Below, in pieces: positions 43,529 to 53,571 of a stretch of DNA of 64,000 nt; positions within the stretch are counted from its first letter, which is position 1; every line of letters starts with the position of its first letter. Below the pieces are notes generated by a model, which saw only the letters and a list, made by a program, of their open reading frames with translations, ran no database searches and was not told the origin of the DNA. The translations under genes were made by a program, and so were the position numbers. The DNA lies in the NCBI RefSeq assembly GCF_900186975.1, contig NZ_LT906441.1, positions 1,488,001-1,552,000 of the forward strand, written 5' to 3'. Origin of the DNA: Cutibacterium granulosum (lineage in GTDB: Bacteria > Actinomycetota > Actinomycetes > Propionibacteriales > Propionibacteriaceae).

Positions 43529-44722
43529 TCACTTCACGGCAGCGAGCAGGTCATCGACGCGATTGGTCTGCTCCCATGTGACTCCCGGCAGGGCGCGGCC
43601 GAAGTGTCCCCCGGCGACGAGTTGGCTGTAGATCGGGTGCAACAGGTCCAGGTCGCGCACGATGGCTGCTGGACGCAGGTCGAACACGGCGAGCACCGCC
43701 TTCTCGATGACGGACTCGGGCACCTTGTTGGTACCGAAGGTGTCGATGCGGAACCCGACCGGTTGCGCCTTGCCGATGGCATAAGCCACCTGGCACTCAG
43801 CGCGATCGGCAAGTCCAGCGGACACGACGTTCTTGGCCACCCAGCGCATGGCGTAGCAGGCCGAACGATCCACCTTGGAGGGGTCCTTGCCCGAGAAGGC
43901 ACCGCCGCCGTGTCGAGCCATACCACCATAGGTGTCGACGATGATCTTGCGCCCGGTGAGTCCGATGTCACCCATCGGTCCACCGATGACGAATTTCCCG
44001 GTGGGATTGACGAGTACCTTCATGTCGTCGGTGGCCAGGTCGTAGCGATCCAGCACAGGAGTGATGACGTGCTCGACGAGGTCAGGGGTCATCTGCCCCT
44101 CGATGTCGACGCCGTCCTCGTGCTGGCTGGACACGACGACCGTGTCAATTCCCACCGGACGGTTGTGCTCGTCGTACTGGGCCGTGACCTGGGTCTTGCC
44201 GTCGGGCCACAGATAGTCCAAGGTGCCGTTCTTGCGTACCTCGGTGAGTCGCAGCGACAGGGCATGGGCCACATCGATCGGCAGAGGCATGAGCGCGGCG
44301 GTCTCGTTGCTGGCATAGCCGAACATGAGGCCCTGGTCGCCGGCTCCCTGGGCATCCAGGGGATCAGTCGACCCGTGCCGTACCTCCCAGGAGTTGTTGA
44401 CGCCCTGAGCGATGTCCGGACTCTGGTTGTCCAGGGCGACATTGACCCCGCAGGAGGCGCCGTCGAAGGCCTTGCGAGAGGAGTCGTAGCCGATCTCGAC
44501 GATCGTCTGACGGGCAATGCTGGAGATGTCGGCGTAGGCCTCTGTGGTGACCTCACCACAGACCATGACCTGACCGGTGGCCACCAGCGTCTCCACGGCG
44601 ACGTGGCTGGTGGGATCCTGGGCCAACATCTCATCAAGGATCCGGTCGGAGATCGCATCGGCGATCTTGTCCGGATGGCCCTCCGTCACCGATTCCGAGG
44701 TGAACAGTGTTCGAGTGGACAT
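43529..44722 (-). CDS. metK: S-adenosylmethionine synthetase
   Basis: Makes SAM from ATP and methionine. The ATG at 44722 follows AGGAGACC and opens [18 protein letters not shown], the conserved ATP-site start. Further signatures are [12 protein letters not shown]-like [11 protein letters not shown] and [16 protein letters not shown], which carries the K+/phosphate residues. 397 residues, normal length. It follows coaBC after 62 bases, a standard actinobacterial order. No SAM riboswitch was seen. Confidence 0.97.
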   Translation of the reverse strand: MSTRTLFTSESVTEGHPDKIADAISDRILDEMLAQDPTSHVAVETLVATGQVMVCGEVTTEAYADISSIARQTIVEIGYDSSRKAFDGASCGVNVALDNQSPDIAQGVNNSWEVRHGSTDPLDAQGAGDQGLMFGYASNETAALMPLPIDVAHALSLRLTEVRKNGTLDYLWPDGKTQVTAQYDEHNRPVGIDTVVVSSQHEDGVDIEGQMTPDLVEHVITPVLDRYDLATDDMKVLVNPTGKFVIGGPMGDIGLTGRKIIVDTYGGMARHGGGAFSGKDPSKVDRSACYAMRWVAKNVVSAGLADRAECQVAYAIGKAQPVGFRIDTFGTNKVPESVIEKAVLAVFDLRPAAIVRDLDLLHPIYSQLVAGGHFGRALPGVTWEQTNRVDDLLAAVK

Positions 44723-44784
44723 TCTGGTCTCCTGACCGCGCGGCGAAGAGCCGCGCATCATGGCCCACCACTGGTGGGCCGGTT

Positions 44785-46014
44785 TCATTGGGCCAGCAGC
44801 TGGTGGATCTCGTCGACGATGGCAGCAGCTGCCCTCGCCTTGGAGCCCACGACTCGTCGCCCTGGCCCCTGCTGGTGGACCACGGTGATGTCTGTGTCGG
44901 ACGATCCGAAGACTCGTCCTGCCGAGACGTCGTTGACGATGAGGACGTCGCATCCCTTGCGGTGCAGCTTTGCGTCTGCAAGGTGCAGCAACTGCTCCCG
45001 ATCGTCGGTGGTCTCGGCGGCAAACCCCACGACGACTCGTCCGGGCACCGGATCGGCGCAGATCTGGGCGAGCACGTCGGGGGTCTGGTGCAGCTCGAGG
45101 GTCATCGACTCCCCCACATGGTCGGTGCCCTCGTGCTTCTTGATCTTGGTGGTGGCCGGGGCCGCAGCGAAATCGGCTGCTGCGGCCGCCATGACGATGG
45201 CGTCTGCCTGTCGAGCTCGTTGCGTCATGGCCTGGCAGAGGTCCTCGGTGGTGTCGACCGTCACGACCTCGACGCTGGAGGGCAGCTGAGCCTGGGTGTG
45301 GGCAGCAACGACGGTGACCTTCGCACCGCGAGCTGCAGCATTGGTCGCGATGGCGAACCCCATACGCCCCGATGAGAGGTTGCCGATGTATCGCACCGGG
45401 TCGATGGGTTCACGTGTGCCCCCGGCGGAGACGAGGATCGTCCAGCCAGCAAGGTCCTGGGCACTCATCGGCTCGGCACATTCGGGATCGTCGAGAAGGC
45501 TCTGGGCCAGCCAGACGATCTCGTCGGGCTCGGGCATGCGCCCCGGACCGGAATCGCGACCGGTCAGGCGGCCCCGAGCCGGCTCCTTGACGACGATGCC
45601 GTGCCTGCGGGCAGCAGCGGCATTCTCCTGGGTTGCGGGATTGAGCCACATGGCAGTGTGCATCGCTGGCACGAGGAGCTTGGGCGCCCGGGAGGCCAGG
45701 ATCGTCGTGGTGAGCAGGTCGTCCCCCCTACCCTGGGCTATCCGGGAGAGCAGATCGGCAGTCGTCGGCGCGACGAGTATCAGATCGGCCTGTTCACCCA
45801 GACGTACGTGTTCGACGCCGGGGACGTCATCGAAGACCCCACTGTGCACCGAGTGACCGGACAGGGCCTCCCACGTGGGTCGGCCGACGAATTCCAAGGC
45901 ACTGTCGGTGGGAATCACATGAACGTCATGGCCATTCTCGGCCAGACGCCGAACGATCTGACACACCTTGTAGGCGGCGATTCCGCCGCCCACGCCTACT
46001 GCTACAACGGCCAT
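44785..46014 (-). CDS. coaBC: Phosphopantothenoylcysteine synthetase/decarboxylase
   Basis: Bifunctional CoA-biosynthesis enzyme, 409 residues. The N-terminal CoaC flavoprotein domain has [18 protein letters not shown], a catalytic His in [13 protein letters not shown], and [16 protein letters not shown]. The C-terminal CoaB synthetase starts at [19 protein letters not shown]. It contains GRMGFAIA, the NDV motif ([16 protein letters not shown]) and a closing [20 protein letters not shown]. Directly between rpoZ and metK, as in many actinobacteria. Confidence 0.96.
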   Translation of the reverse strand: MAVVAVGVGGGIAAYKVCQIVRRLAENGHDVHVIPTDSALEFVGRPTWEALSGHSVHSGVFDDVPGVEHVRLGEQADLILVAPTTADLLSRIAQGRGDDLLTTTILASRAPKLLVPAMHTAMWLNPATQENAAAARRHGIVVKEPARGRLTGRDSGPGRMPEPDEIVWLAQSLLDDPECAEPMSAQDLAGWTILVSAGGTREPIDPVRYIGNLSSGRMGFAIATNAAARGAKVTVVAAHTQAQLPSSVEVVTVDTTEDLCQAMTQRARQADAIVMAAAAADFAAAPATTKIKKHEGTDHVGESMTLELHQTPDVLAQICADPVPGRVVVGFAAETTDDREQLLHLADAKLHRKGCDVLIVNDVSAGRVFGSSDTDITVVHQQGPGRRVVGSKARAAAAIVDEIHQLLAQ

Positions 46015-46127
46015 GACGCACTTCCCGTATCAGTGTGGGATCGGCCCGAACCAAGCTGGCCGACCAGGAGGATCGCACCGGTGGATGCTCCTGGTGAACC
46101 AGACCATCAGGTAATCCCCTCCGATGG

Positions 46128-46511
46128 TCAGTCGGAGCTTTCCGACTCGGTTGACGACGACTCGGGATCGGCAGCCTCGTCGGTCTCGGCGAGCATCGAC
46201 TTGAGCAGGTCCTCGGTGCTCATCTCCGCCTGGCGATCCATCTCGGCCTGTTCCTCCGCAGTGATCTCATGGGTCTGGATCACACCGTCCTGGATCTCAC
46301 GCATGGCGATGGACAGCGGTTTCTCCTGATTGTCGGTCTCCACGAGGGGGCCGACGTTCTCCAGCAGCCCCTCGGCCAGCTGGGAGTAGTAGGCGTTGAT
46401 CTGACGGGCCCGCTTGGACGCAAAGAGCACCAGACGGTACTTGGAGTCGACGTGCTCCATGAGCTGGTCGATCGGCGGGTAGGTGATGCCCTCGGAGTTG
46501 GTCTCAGACAA
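46128..46511 (-). CDS. rpoZ: RNA polymerase omega subunit
   Basis: A 127-residue omega that promotes beta' folding and RNAP assembly. The core reads [20 protein letters not shown], then [16 protein letters not shown] and [13 protein letters not shown]. After about residue 95 a short acidic Ser/Glu-rich tail follows. It lies 21 bases after gmk and upstream of coaBC. Confidence 0.95.
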   Translation of the reverse strand: MSETNSEGITYPPIDQLMEHVDSKYRLVLFASKRARQINAYYSQLAEGLLENVGPLVETDNQEKPLSIAMREIQDGVIQTHEITAEEQAEMDRQAEMSTEDLLKSMLAETDEAADPESSSTESESSD

Positions 46512-46532
46512 GGAAGGTCCTCCTGGATGTGG

Positions 46533-47144
46533 TCACAGACCAAGCAAGTCTACCAAACGTTCAACAGCCAGGTCGACCTCGTCATTGACGACCACGGCGT
46601 CGAACTCGTCGGCCGATGCCAGTTCGGTACGTGCCGTGGCCAGACGTCGTTCCTGCTGCTCGGGGGACTCGGTGCCGCGGCCGACGAGACGGTGCACCAA
46701 CTCGTCCCAGGATGGCGGTGCCAGGAAGATGCGGGTGGCGGTGGGCAGGGACTCACGTACCTGACGTGCCCCCTGCAGGTCGATCTCCAGGATGACGACT
46801 CTGCCGGCACTCACGGCGTCGAGCACGGGTTTGCGAGGTGTTCCGTATCGGTGAACACCATGGACCGTGGCCCACTCCAGCAGGCCGTCGGAGGAGACGA
46901 GATCGTCGAACTGCTCATCGGTGACGAAGTCGTACTGCACCCCGTCCACCTCATGGGGACGCGGTGGTCTGGTCGTGGTGGATCGTGACACCATCAGGTC
47001 GGGATGACGACGCAGCAGCTCGGCAACCACGGTTCCCTTGCCCACGGCAGTGGGTCCGGAGATCACGGCAACGTGCACCGGACCATCCTGTGTCAGGCCA
47101 CGTGGTTGGGGAATCTGTGGTGTGGGGTTGGCGCCATCAAGCAT
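46533..47144 (-). CDS. gmk: Guanylate kinase
   Basis: Phosphorylates GMP to GDP. The P-loop is unusual, SGPTAVGKGTV (typical is SGPSGVGKST), then SRSTTTRPPRPHEVDGVQY for GMP binding and LEIDLQGARQV. The ATG at 47144 has AAGGTGACC upstream; a GTG at 47153 is an alternative. Residues 1-20 form a Pro/Gln-rich extension. First gene before rpoZ. The spacer upstream holds a 17-bp repeat array that abuts the start. Confidence 0.94.
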   Translation of the reverse strand: MLDGANPTPQIPQPRGLTQDGPVHVAVISGPTAVGKGTVVAELLRRHPDLMVSRSTTTRPPRPHEVDGVQYDFVTDEQFDDLVSSDGLLEWATVHGVHRYGTPRKPVLDAVSAGRVVILEIDLQGARQVRESLPTATRIFLAPPSWDELVHRLVGRGTESPEQQERRLATARTELASADEFDAVVVNDEVDLAVERLVDLLGL

Positions 47145-47154
47145 GACGGTCACC

Positions 47155-47203
47155 TTACGCCATGATCCCCGTTACGCCATGACCCTCTTACGTCATGATC
47201 TCG
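47155..47203. repeat. ~16-17-bp tandem repeat upstream of gmk
   Basis: Three units, TTACGCCATGATCCCCG (47155-47171), TTACGCCATGACCCTC (47172-47187) and TTACGTCATGATCTCG (47188-47203). They start two bases before the alternative gmk GTG, in the leader or promoter zone. Confidence 0.75.
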
Positions 47204-47268
47204 CGTGTCGTGATCGCCCCGCGACTGTCTTTCGATGACGGCCCGGGGCTGGGGAAGGAGTTAGGAAA

Positions 47269-47592
47269 TCAGTGCCGTGCGGGATCGAACTCGGCACGTA
47301 GATCGTCGAGCTGATGACGCCCCAGTCCTCGAATGCGCCTGTTTGGTGCGATGTCGAGACGTTCCATGATCTCGGCGGCACGTTTGTCCCCCACCCGGGG
47401 CATGCATTTCAGCAGGTCGACCACCTTGATGTGTGACAGGGTGTCGTCTGCCAGTGCTTCGTCAAGGCCCTCGGAGAGCGTGATCTGCCCAGAACGCACC
47501 TTCGTCTTGAGTTCGGCGCGTGCTCGACGTGCTTGGGTGGCACGATCGCGGGCAGCGCTGAGCTGCTCGGGGGTCAAGGTTGGAATGGACAC
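47269..47592 (-). CDS. mihF: Actinobacterial integration host factor
   Basis: A 107-residue nucleoid-associated protein of the mIHF family, which bends DNA and is unrelated in fold to IHF/HU. It opens with SIPTLTPEQLSAARDRATQA. The HhH-type DNA-binding motif is MPRVGDKRAAEIMERLDI, and the end reads IRGLGRHQLDDLRAEF. The GTG at 47592 is preferred, with GGGAG upstream; an ATG at 47604 adds four residues but lacks a ribosome site. It precedes gmk, the usual linkage. Confidence 0.95.
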   Translation of the reverse strand: MSIPTLTPEQLSAARDRATQARRARAELKTKVRSGQITLSEGLDEALADDTLSHIKVVDLLKCMPRVGDKRAAEIMERLDIAPNRRIRGLGRHQLDDLRAEFDPARH

Positions 47593-47838
47593 GATCGCTC
47601 CCATCTACGCCACATGGTCACTGTCCAGTAAGACAACTGTTCTCTCTGGGACTTGATTGGTCACAGATTATCGAAACGCGATGGGGATGTGAGTGAAAGC
47701 ATCCAAATTGTGATCATTTTGCGATCTTTCCGGCACCGGTCATGGCGGGATGCGAAATGAGCGACCCGGACGAGGAATCGTCACGAATCGCTCATGGATC
47801 ACATGGGTCCGAGGCGGCAGCTCTCGAGAAACCCGGGA

Positions 47839-48588
47839 TCACTCCGCTGCCGGATCTGAGGGATGATCGTCCGCTGCCTCGACAAGGTCGACGTCTTCGT
47901 CCGTCGGTGGTTGCGTTGCAGCCTCGATGGGCTCGGTAGTGGCTGGCTCGGTGGGGCCCTGCGGGTCATGGTCTGCCGCAGCCCCCGGAGCCGTCCGATC
48001 CGTGGTGACGCAGTCTGGTTGTGTCTCAGGCTCCGCGGCGGTGTCCGCCGCCTCATCGGGATCCTGCGAGTCGGCCTGCGGCGATGCCATCTCGAAGGGT
48101 CCATGCTCGGCGATTCCGGTGAGCAGGCCATTGAGGAAGGCAGGGGTGTCATCGGTGGAGAACTCCCCACCCAATTCCACGGCCTCGGAAATTGCCGTGG
48201 GATTGGGGACGTCGGTGAAGAGGATCTCGTAGGCCCCCACGAGCGCGAGCACCCGATCCACCCGTGGCATGCGTCGCAGCGTCCAGCCAGGTGCCAGGCA
48301 TTCCGACACGGCGGCATCCAACTCGGTGCGGTGGGTGGACACTCCCTCGACCAGTTCGGCTGCGAAGGGACGGACCGGGTTGTCGATCACCGTGGGGCGC
48401 AGCGCCAAGACGGTGACCGGGTCCGTCCCCATCGTGTCAGCCTCGAAGAGGATGTCGAGTGCCTGCTTGCGGGCCTTGGACCGGGTCGACAGAGCAGCGT
48501 GTTGCTGGATGTCACCGCTGATACGCTGCACCTCGAGGTCACCGATCTGTTCAACCGGCGCCTCGGTGGTGTGATCGTGCTCGCTCAC
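47839..48588 (-). CDS. nusB: Transcription antitermination protein NusB with acidic tail
   Basis: The NusB core spans residues ~34-165: [33 protein letters not shown] and [20 protein letters not shown]. It binds boxA RNA with NusE (S10) for rRNA antitermination. The protein is 249 residues against a usual ~140-150, owing to a ~33-residue N-terminal extension and a ~80-residue Asp/Glu/Pro/Thr-rich tail that is probably disordered. The GTG start overlaps the efp stop as GTGA. Confidence 0.94.
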   Translation of the reverse strand: MSEHDHTTEAPVEQIGDLEVQRISGDIQQHAALSTRSKARKQALDILFEADTMGTDPVTVLALRPTVIDNPVRPFAAELVEGVSTHRTELDAAVSECLAPGWTLRRMPRVDRVLALVGAYEILFTDVPNPTAISEAVELGGEFSTDDTPAFLNGLLTGIAEHGPFEMASPQADSQDPDEAADTAAEPETQPDCVTTDRTAPGAAADHDPQGPTEPATTEPIEAATQPPTDEDVDLVEAADDHPSDPAAE

Positions 48589-49154
48589 TTGTCGGAGACG
48601 CGACCGAGGTAGTCGCCGTTTCGGGTGTCCACCTTGACCGTCTCACCAGTGGTGATGAACAGCGGCACCTGGATCTCACGGCCGGTCTCCAGCGTGGCAG
48701 GTTTGGTGCCACCGGTGGAGCGATCTCCCTGCAGGCCCGGCTCGGTGTACTCCACCTTGAGCTCGACGGAGGCCGGCAGGTCGATGTACAGCGGGTTGCC
48801 CTCGTTCAGGGCGACCGTGGCGTTCTGGTTCTCGAGCATGAAGTCCTTGGCATCCCCGACGACCTCGGTCGGGATGGGCAGCTGGTCGAAGCTGGTGACG
48901 TCCATGAAGATGAAGGAGTCGCCGTCCTGGTACAGGTACTGCATCTCGCGTCGATCCACCTCGGCCGATTCGATCTTGGTGTCGGAGTTGAAGGTGCGGT
49001 CCACGGTCTTGCCGCTGAGCACGTGCTTGAGCTTGGTGCGCACGACGGTGTTGCCCTTGCCCGGTTTGTGGTGCTGGAACCAGATGACCGTCCAGAGCTG
49101 ACCGTCCAGGTTCAGCACGGTGCCGTTCTTGATGTCATTGGTGGAGATGACCAC
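48585..49154 (-). CDS. efp: Elongation factor P
   Basis: Rescues ribosomes stalled at polyproline. The GTG at 49154 with AAAGG upstream opens [20 protein letters not shown] and gives 189 residues. The loop that enters the peptidyl-transferase centre is [12 protein letters not shown], with Lys at the tip. Domains II and III follow, ending [10 protein letters not shown]. Normal length. It is coupled to nusB; in other actinobacteria the order aroB-(aroQ)-(pepQ)-efp-nusB is common. Here ppk2-capA on the other strand separates efp from aroB. Confidence 0.96.
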   Translation of the reverse strand: MVISTNDIKNGTVLNLDGQLWTVIWFQHHKPGKGNTVVRTKLKHVLSGKTVDRTFNSDTKIESAEVDRREMQYLYQDGDSFIFMDVTSFDQLPIPTEVVGDAKDFMLENQNATVALNEGNPLYIDLPASVELKVEYTEPGLQGDRSTGGTKPATLETGREIQVPLFITTGETVKVDTRNGDYLGRVSDK

Positions 49155-49407
49155 AGGTGAAACCTTTCGTACCGGAGGATTGCCGGGCACAACCCATACC
49201 CGCAAACCCTATCCCATCGGCGTTGCTGCATGCGAGCTGCAGTGTCGGCTGGCATCGAAACCCGAGATCTGGCGGCAGAAGTGGCCTTGCTCCGGAAAGA
49301 TCCAAACCACCGCGACAGAAAACCACGAGTGAAGATTGAGCAAAGAACAGGTGACGTGCCGGCATTGCCCATCCATGTCGGAAGTTGTGGGCACTAGGCT
49401 GATGTAC

Positions 49408-50337
49408 ATGACCGAATCCTTGCCTGATCCGATTCTGACTGGTAGCCAGCACAGCCTGCGTGAGTTCATCGATCAGGTGCACGACGCCGGGTACGTCGTG
49501 CGTTCCGACACCCATGGTGATGATCCGGAACTCATCGCTCCCGACGGCTCCGCGGTGGAGACCTGGCACGAGGACTACCCGTACCCCGAACTCATGGATC
49601 GCATGGAGTACGAGGAGCAGAAACGCCTGCTGCAGATCGAACTGCTCAAGTTCCAGTACTCGATCGAGGACTCCGGGGACAAGCACCTCATCATCTTCGA
49701 GGGTCGGGACGCGGCCGGCAAGGGAGGCTGCATCAAGCGGTTCACCGAACACCTCAACCCGCGGGCCTGCCGCACTGTCGCCCTGGCCAAGCCGTCGGAC
49801 CGAGAGCAGGGCCAGTGGTACTTCCAGCGCTACATCCAGCACCTGCCCACTGCCGGCGAGATCGTCCTGTTCGATCGGTCGTGGTACAACCGCTCCGGGG
49901 TCGAGCGGGTCATGGGATTCTGCACCCCTGAGCAGCATCGTCAGTTCCTGCGCCAGGTGCCGCAGTTGGAGGCCATGCTCATCGAGTCGGGGATCCACGT
50001 GACGAAGTTCTGGTTCTCCGTCACTCGTCAGGAACAGCGCACGAGGTTCGCCATTCGTCAGTTGGATCCGGTACGACGCTGGAAACTCTCCCCGATGGAT
50101 CTTGAGTCCTTGGGACGGTGGGACGACTACACCCTCGCCAAGGAGGAGACCTTCCAAGCCACGGACACCGACGAGGCCCCGTGGATCACCATTCGCTCCA
50201 ACGACAAGAAGCGTGCCCGGCTCAACGCCATGCGTCACTTCCTCTCCCAGATCGACTACGACGGCAAGAACGCCGAGGTGATCGGCGAACCCGACCCACT
50301 CATCGTCAAGCGCGCGCGCGACACGATCGGGGACTGA
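49408..50337 (+). CDS. ppk2: Polyphosphate kinase 2 family protein
   Basis: A 309-residue PPK2 that transfers phosphate between polyphosphate and nucleotides (cytosol). Walker A-like EGRDAAGKGGCIKRF is preceded by YEEQKRLLQIELLKFQ. The lid motif is SDREQGQWYFQRYIQHLP and Walker B is VLFDRSWYNRSGVERVMGF. A single PPK2 domain preceded by the ~75-residue N-terminal part fits the PPK2 class I type; nucleotide preference is not decidable. The ATG at 49408 has AGG at good spacing; an ATG at 49402 is also possible. capA follows after two bases. Confidence 0.93.
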   Translation: MTESLPDPILTGSQHSLREFIDQVHDAGYVVRSDTHGDDPELIAPDGSAVETWHEDYPYPELMDRMEYEEQKRLLQIELLKFQYSIEDSGDKHLIIFEGRDAAGKGGCIKRFTEHLNPRACRTVALAKPSDREQGQWYFQRYIQHLPTAGEIVLFDRSWYNRSGVERVMGFCTPEQHRQFLRQVPQLEAMLIESGIHVTKFWFSVTRQEQRTRFAIRQLDPVRRWKLSPMDLESLGRWDDYTLAKEETFQATDTDEAPWITIRSNDKKRARLNAMRHFLSQIDYDGKNAEVIGEPDPLIVKRARDTIGD

Positions 50338-50339
50338 GG

Positions 50340-51635
50340 ATGCCTGCCAGTCATCGCAGGCCAGGTCCACGTCAGTGCCTGGCAACGGCGTTGACACTGG
50401 GACTGCTGGCCTGTGGGCGCAGCGCCTCACCCACCCCGCACGACTCTGCTGCCTCCACCAGCGAGAAATCTTTTGTCGGGGTGTCGGACAGCACGCCCTC
50501 CGCGGATCCGTCGCCCACGGCTGCCCCGACTGCCAGTGCCACGGCGAGCATGCGCGGCACCTCGGGCACATCGGCGATACCGACGCCATCGGGTGGCAAC
50601 GCGGGGACCGTGCCGCACTCCACACGATCGGGATCCCTCACCCTCACCGTCTCCGGTGACCTGCTGTGGCACAACTCGACGTGGCGCACGGCCAAGTCGG
50701 ATGGTCATGGCAGCTACGACTTTGCACCGATCTTCGGCAGCGTCGCGCCCATCATCCGTGCCGCCGACCTGTCGGTGTGCCATACGGAGGTGCCCGTCGC
50801 GCCGAAGGGAACCAGCTACTCCAACTACCCGGTGTTCGCTGTTCCCGCAGATGTCGCCAAGGGGGTGGCCACAGTGGGATTCGACGCCTGTAGCACCGCC
50901 TCCAACCACTCGTGGGACCAGGGATTTTCCGGTGTCAAGGCCACCCTCGACGCCCTCGACTCGGCTCACGTCGCCCATTCCGGCACGGCGCGATCCGCTG
51001 CCGAGGCCGACAGACCAGTCATCCTCACCGCCCACAACGGATTGAAACTCGGGCTCGTCTCGGGTGCCTACGGGCTCAATGGGCAGAGCGTCCCCAAGGA
51101 CAAGTCATGGGCCTGGAGTGATGCCCGGGCCGATCACCTCCTCGCCCGCGCAGCGGCAGCGCGGAGGGCCGGCGCCGACGTCGTCATCGTCGCGGCACAC
51201 ACCGGCGAGGAGTACCAGCAGGAACCCACCAAGGAACAGATCCAGCTGGCCACGCGTCTCACCGCCTCCCCCGACGTCGACATGGTCTACTGCCATCACA
51301 GTCACGTCGTGCAGCCGTGGGCCAAGATCAACGGAAAACTCGTCATCTACGGACTGGGCAATCTCGTGGGCAATCAGCCCTCCAGCATGCCCCGCACCCA
51401 TGAAGGTGTCGTCGGGCGGGCCACCTTTGACGTGAGATCGGGGAAGGCATCCCTGTCCAGGGCCGAGTACATCCCGGTCTACATCGGTTCACCGTCCGAG
51501 GGGCCGATTCGGATCCATGCCGTCAATGCCGAACTCTCGTCGGGCAGGGGAAACCGGGCTCGGCTCAAGGAGACCAGGAGGCAGGTGTCCCGCACCGTGA
51601 GGTCACTCGGGGTGTCCGGGGTCTCCGAGAGGTGA
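50340..51635 (+). CDS. CapA-family lipoprotein
   Basis: A 431-residue exported protein. The lipobox LGLLAC (about 20-25) follows a basic start and a short hydrophobic stretch, so it is a likely lipoprotein. Residues ~27-95 form a Ser/Thr/Pro/Ala-rich linker. The metallophosphoesterase-like CapA domain comes next: LTVSGDLLWH, TEVPVAPKG, STASNHSWDQGFSG, VVIVAAHTGEEY and CHHSHVVQPWAKINGKLVIY. CapA proteins take part in poly-gamma-glutamate synthesis, but no capB or capC is near. It follows ppk2 by two bases and is probably co-transcribed; the link between the two is unclear. Confidence 0.88.
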   Translation: MPASHRRPGPRQCLATALTLGLLACGRSASPTPHDSAASTSEKSFVGVSDSTPSADPSPTAAPTASATASMRGTSGTSAIPTPSGGNAGTVPHSTRSGSLTLTVSGDLLWHNSTWRTAKSDGHGSYDFAPIFGSVAPIIRAADLSVCHTEVPVAPKGTSYSNYPVFAVPADVAKGVATVGFDACSTASNHSWDQGFSGVKATLDALDSAHVAHSGTARSAAEADRPVILTAHNGLKLGLVSGAYGLNGQSVPKDKSWAWSDARADHLLARAAAARRAGADVVIVAAHTGEEYQQEPTKEQIQLATRLTASPDVDMVYCHHSHVVQPWAKINGKLVIYGLGNLVGNQPSSMPRTHEGVVGRATFDVRSGKASLSRAEYIPVYIGSPSEGPIRIHAVNAELSSGRGNRARLKETRRQVSRTVRSLGVSGVSER

Positions 51636-51840
51636 GCTGGCGAGGGTCCGTGCACCCCGTCCGGGCGATGACGCCCCCATGTCGACAGTCAGGGGATCGA
51701 TCTGTCACTGGGTCGACCAGCCACGGGGGCGACCGGCCATGGCTCGGGTCGGAATACGGGTCTCCGGCTCTGCGTGTGGGTGACGAGACTGGGGGAAGGT
51801 ACGGATTGGCTGAGTTGCGGCACCGACCCGAACGTGTCGG

Positions 51841-52995
51841 TCAATCTGTTCGCAGGCTCCGGTAGCACTTGGCCAGGGCGTCCTCGTCGGGATCGACGAT
51901 CATCGCGACCGACCCGGGGGCACGGATGCCGACGAAGCGCAGCACCCGTCGCCCAGTTGTCGGATCCATCCGGGTCTTCTTGTCCAGGGCCATCGTGGCA
52001 CGCAGATCGGACCAGGCAACGTCGTCGAAGCTCACCGGCAGCCCAAGATCCGACAGAATGGTCCGAGTGAGTGACACGACGTTCTCCGACAGCCCCAGGT
52101 ATCGATGCGACAGCTCGGCGGCGAAGATCATGCCGATCGCGTCGGCCTCGCCATGCCGCCAGGTGAAGTGCTCGTGGGCCTCGACCGCGTGCCCCAGGGT
52201 GTGCCCGTAGTTGAGACGTTCTCGTCCCACGTCATCACCATGCGAGGTCTGCTCGTGCGGGTCGGAAGCCACCACCGCCGCCTTGACACGCACCGCTGCC
52301 TCGAGCACGGTGCGAAACTGCTCGCTGCCGGTGTCGAGCACTGCCTGTGGTGCGGCGCGGATGCATTCGAGGATGCTCGGATCGGCAATGAAGCCGCACT
52401 TGACGATCTCGGCGAGTCCGGAGCGCACCTCACGTCCGTTGAGGCTACCCAACAGGTCGGTGTCGCACAGTACGGCCAGCGGCTGGTGGAACGCCCCGAC
52501 GAGATTCTTCCCGGACACCAGATTGATCCCCGTCTTGCCGCCGATGGCGGCGTCCGCCATGGCCAGCACCGTCGTCGGCAGATGGACGACGTCCACCCCG
52601 CGCAGCCAGGTGGCGGCGACGAAACCAGCCAGATCGGTCGCCGCCCCTCCCCCAAGGCTGACGACCAGGTCGTCGCGGGTGAATCCTGCCTCGGCCAGGC
52701 GCTGCCAACAGGTGAGCAGGCACTCAGGCGTCTTGGCCTGCTCCGCGTCCGGGACGATGATCTCGACGGAATCGGTGGGCAGCGCATTCAGCTCTCGGGC
52801 CTGTTCCGTCACGCTCGCTGGATGGATGAGCGCCACCCGACGGCCGCAGGCGACATCTGTCAGAAGCCGACTCGCCCCAGCGCCGACGACGACGTCATAG
52901 GGGCGTTCGGTGCGTACCGTGATTCGATCCATGGCCATCACCTCAGGCAACTGTGCCAGCACGCTGGACTCGTCGCTGCTTATGGCCATCGACAT
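51841..52995 (-). CDS. aroB: 3-dehydroquinate synthase
   Basis: Second enzyme of the shikimate pathway, NAD and zinc dependent. Key stretches are VVSLGGGAATDLAGFVAATW, PTTVLAMADAAIGGKTGINL, GKNLVGAFHQP and the metal ligands in LNYGHTLGHAVEA and WRHGEADAIGM. 384 residues with a slightly long N-terminus; M22 (MDRITVRTERPYD) is an alternative start. It is the last gene of the minus-strand aroE-aroC-aroK-aroB group, 12 bases after aroK. Confidence 0.96.
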   Translation of the reverse strand: MSMAISSDESSVLAQLPEVMAMDRITVRTERPYDVVVGAGASRLLTDVACGRRVALIHPASVTEQARELNALPTDSVEIIVPDAEQAKTPECLLTCWQRLAEAGFTRDDLVVSLGGGAATDLAGFVAATWLRGVDVVHLPTTVLAMADAAIGGKTGINLVSGKNLVGAFHQPLAVLCDTDLLGSLNGREVRSGLAEIVKCGFIADPSILECIRAAPQAVLDTGSEQFRTVLEAAVRVKAAVVASDPHEQTSHGDDVGRERLNYGHTLGHAVEAHEHFTWRHGEADAIGMIFAAELSHRYLGLSENVVSLTRTILSDLGLPVSFDDVAWSDLRATMALDKKTRMDPTTGRRVLRFVGIRAPGSVAMIVDPDEDALAKCYRSLRTD

Positions 52996-53007
52996 GTCCT
53001 GAGTCCA

Positions 53008-53571
53008 TCACCCCTCCAGGGCCTGCACGATGACGTCGACGACCTCGTCGACGGACAGCTCGTCGGCCGCGACGACGAGATCTGCTGGGCGCTGATAGGC
53101 CGGACGACGCTGCGCCATCATCCTCACCAGCTGGGAATGGACATTGCCCAGCAGCAGCGGTCGAGTGGTGTCGTTGAGCCCGACTCGACTTGACGCGGTG
53201 CGGGCACTGACGCTGAGCCAGACCGTGTACACCTGCTCCAGACGGGCCGCGATGGCCGCGTTGAGTGGCCCCCCTCCGCCCAGGGCAACGATCCGGGTGG
53301 CGTCGCTGTTGCAGGCAGAGCGTGCAGACATGTCGTCTGAGTGCGGTCCGTCGCCGTCACCGAGGGCAGTGAGAGTCATCTCCTGCTCCCTGGAACGGAA
53401 GAACTCCTCACCCTGCTGCAGGAAGATCTCGGGAATCGTGCGGCCCTCCCGGGACTCGATGAGCTGGTCGACGTCGACGAACTCACACCCCAGACGGGCT
53501 GCCAGACTCTGCCCGGTCGTCGTCTTGCCGGCCCCGGGGGCACCGATGAGGGCAATGACTCGGCGCATCAT
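53008..53571 (-). CDS. aroK: Shikimate kinase
   Basis: ATP-dependent phosphorylation of shikimate. The P-loop is GAPGAGKTT (10-18). [18 protein letters not shown] carries the shikimate-binding Asp and Arg, then ALGGGGPLN, and the lid [12 protein letters not shown] contains the catalytic Arg. 187 residues. The ATG overlaps the aroC stop (ATGA). It contains a small extra segment, [20 protein letters not shown], before the GGGG motif. Confidence 0.95.
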   Translation of the reverse strand: MMRRVIALIGAPGAGKTTTGQSLAARLGCEFVDVDQLIESREGRTIPEIFLQQGEEFFRSREQEMTLTALGDGDGPHSDDMSARSACNSDATRIVALGGGGPLNAAIAARLEQVYTVWLSVSARTASSRVGLNDTTRPLLLGNVHSQLVRMMAQRRPAYQRPADLVVAADELSVDEVVDVIVQALEG

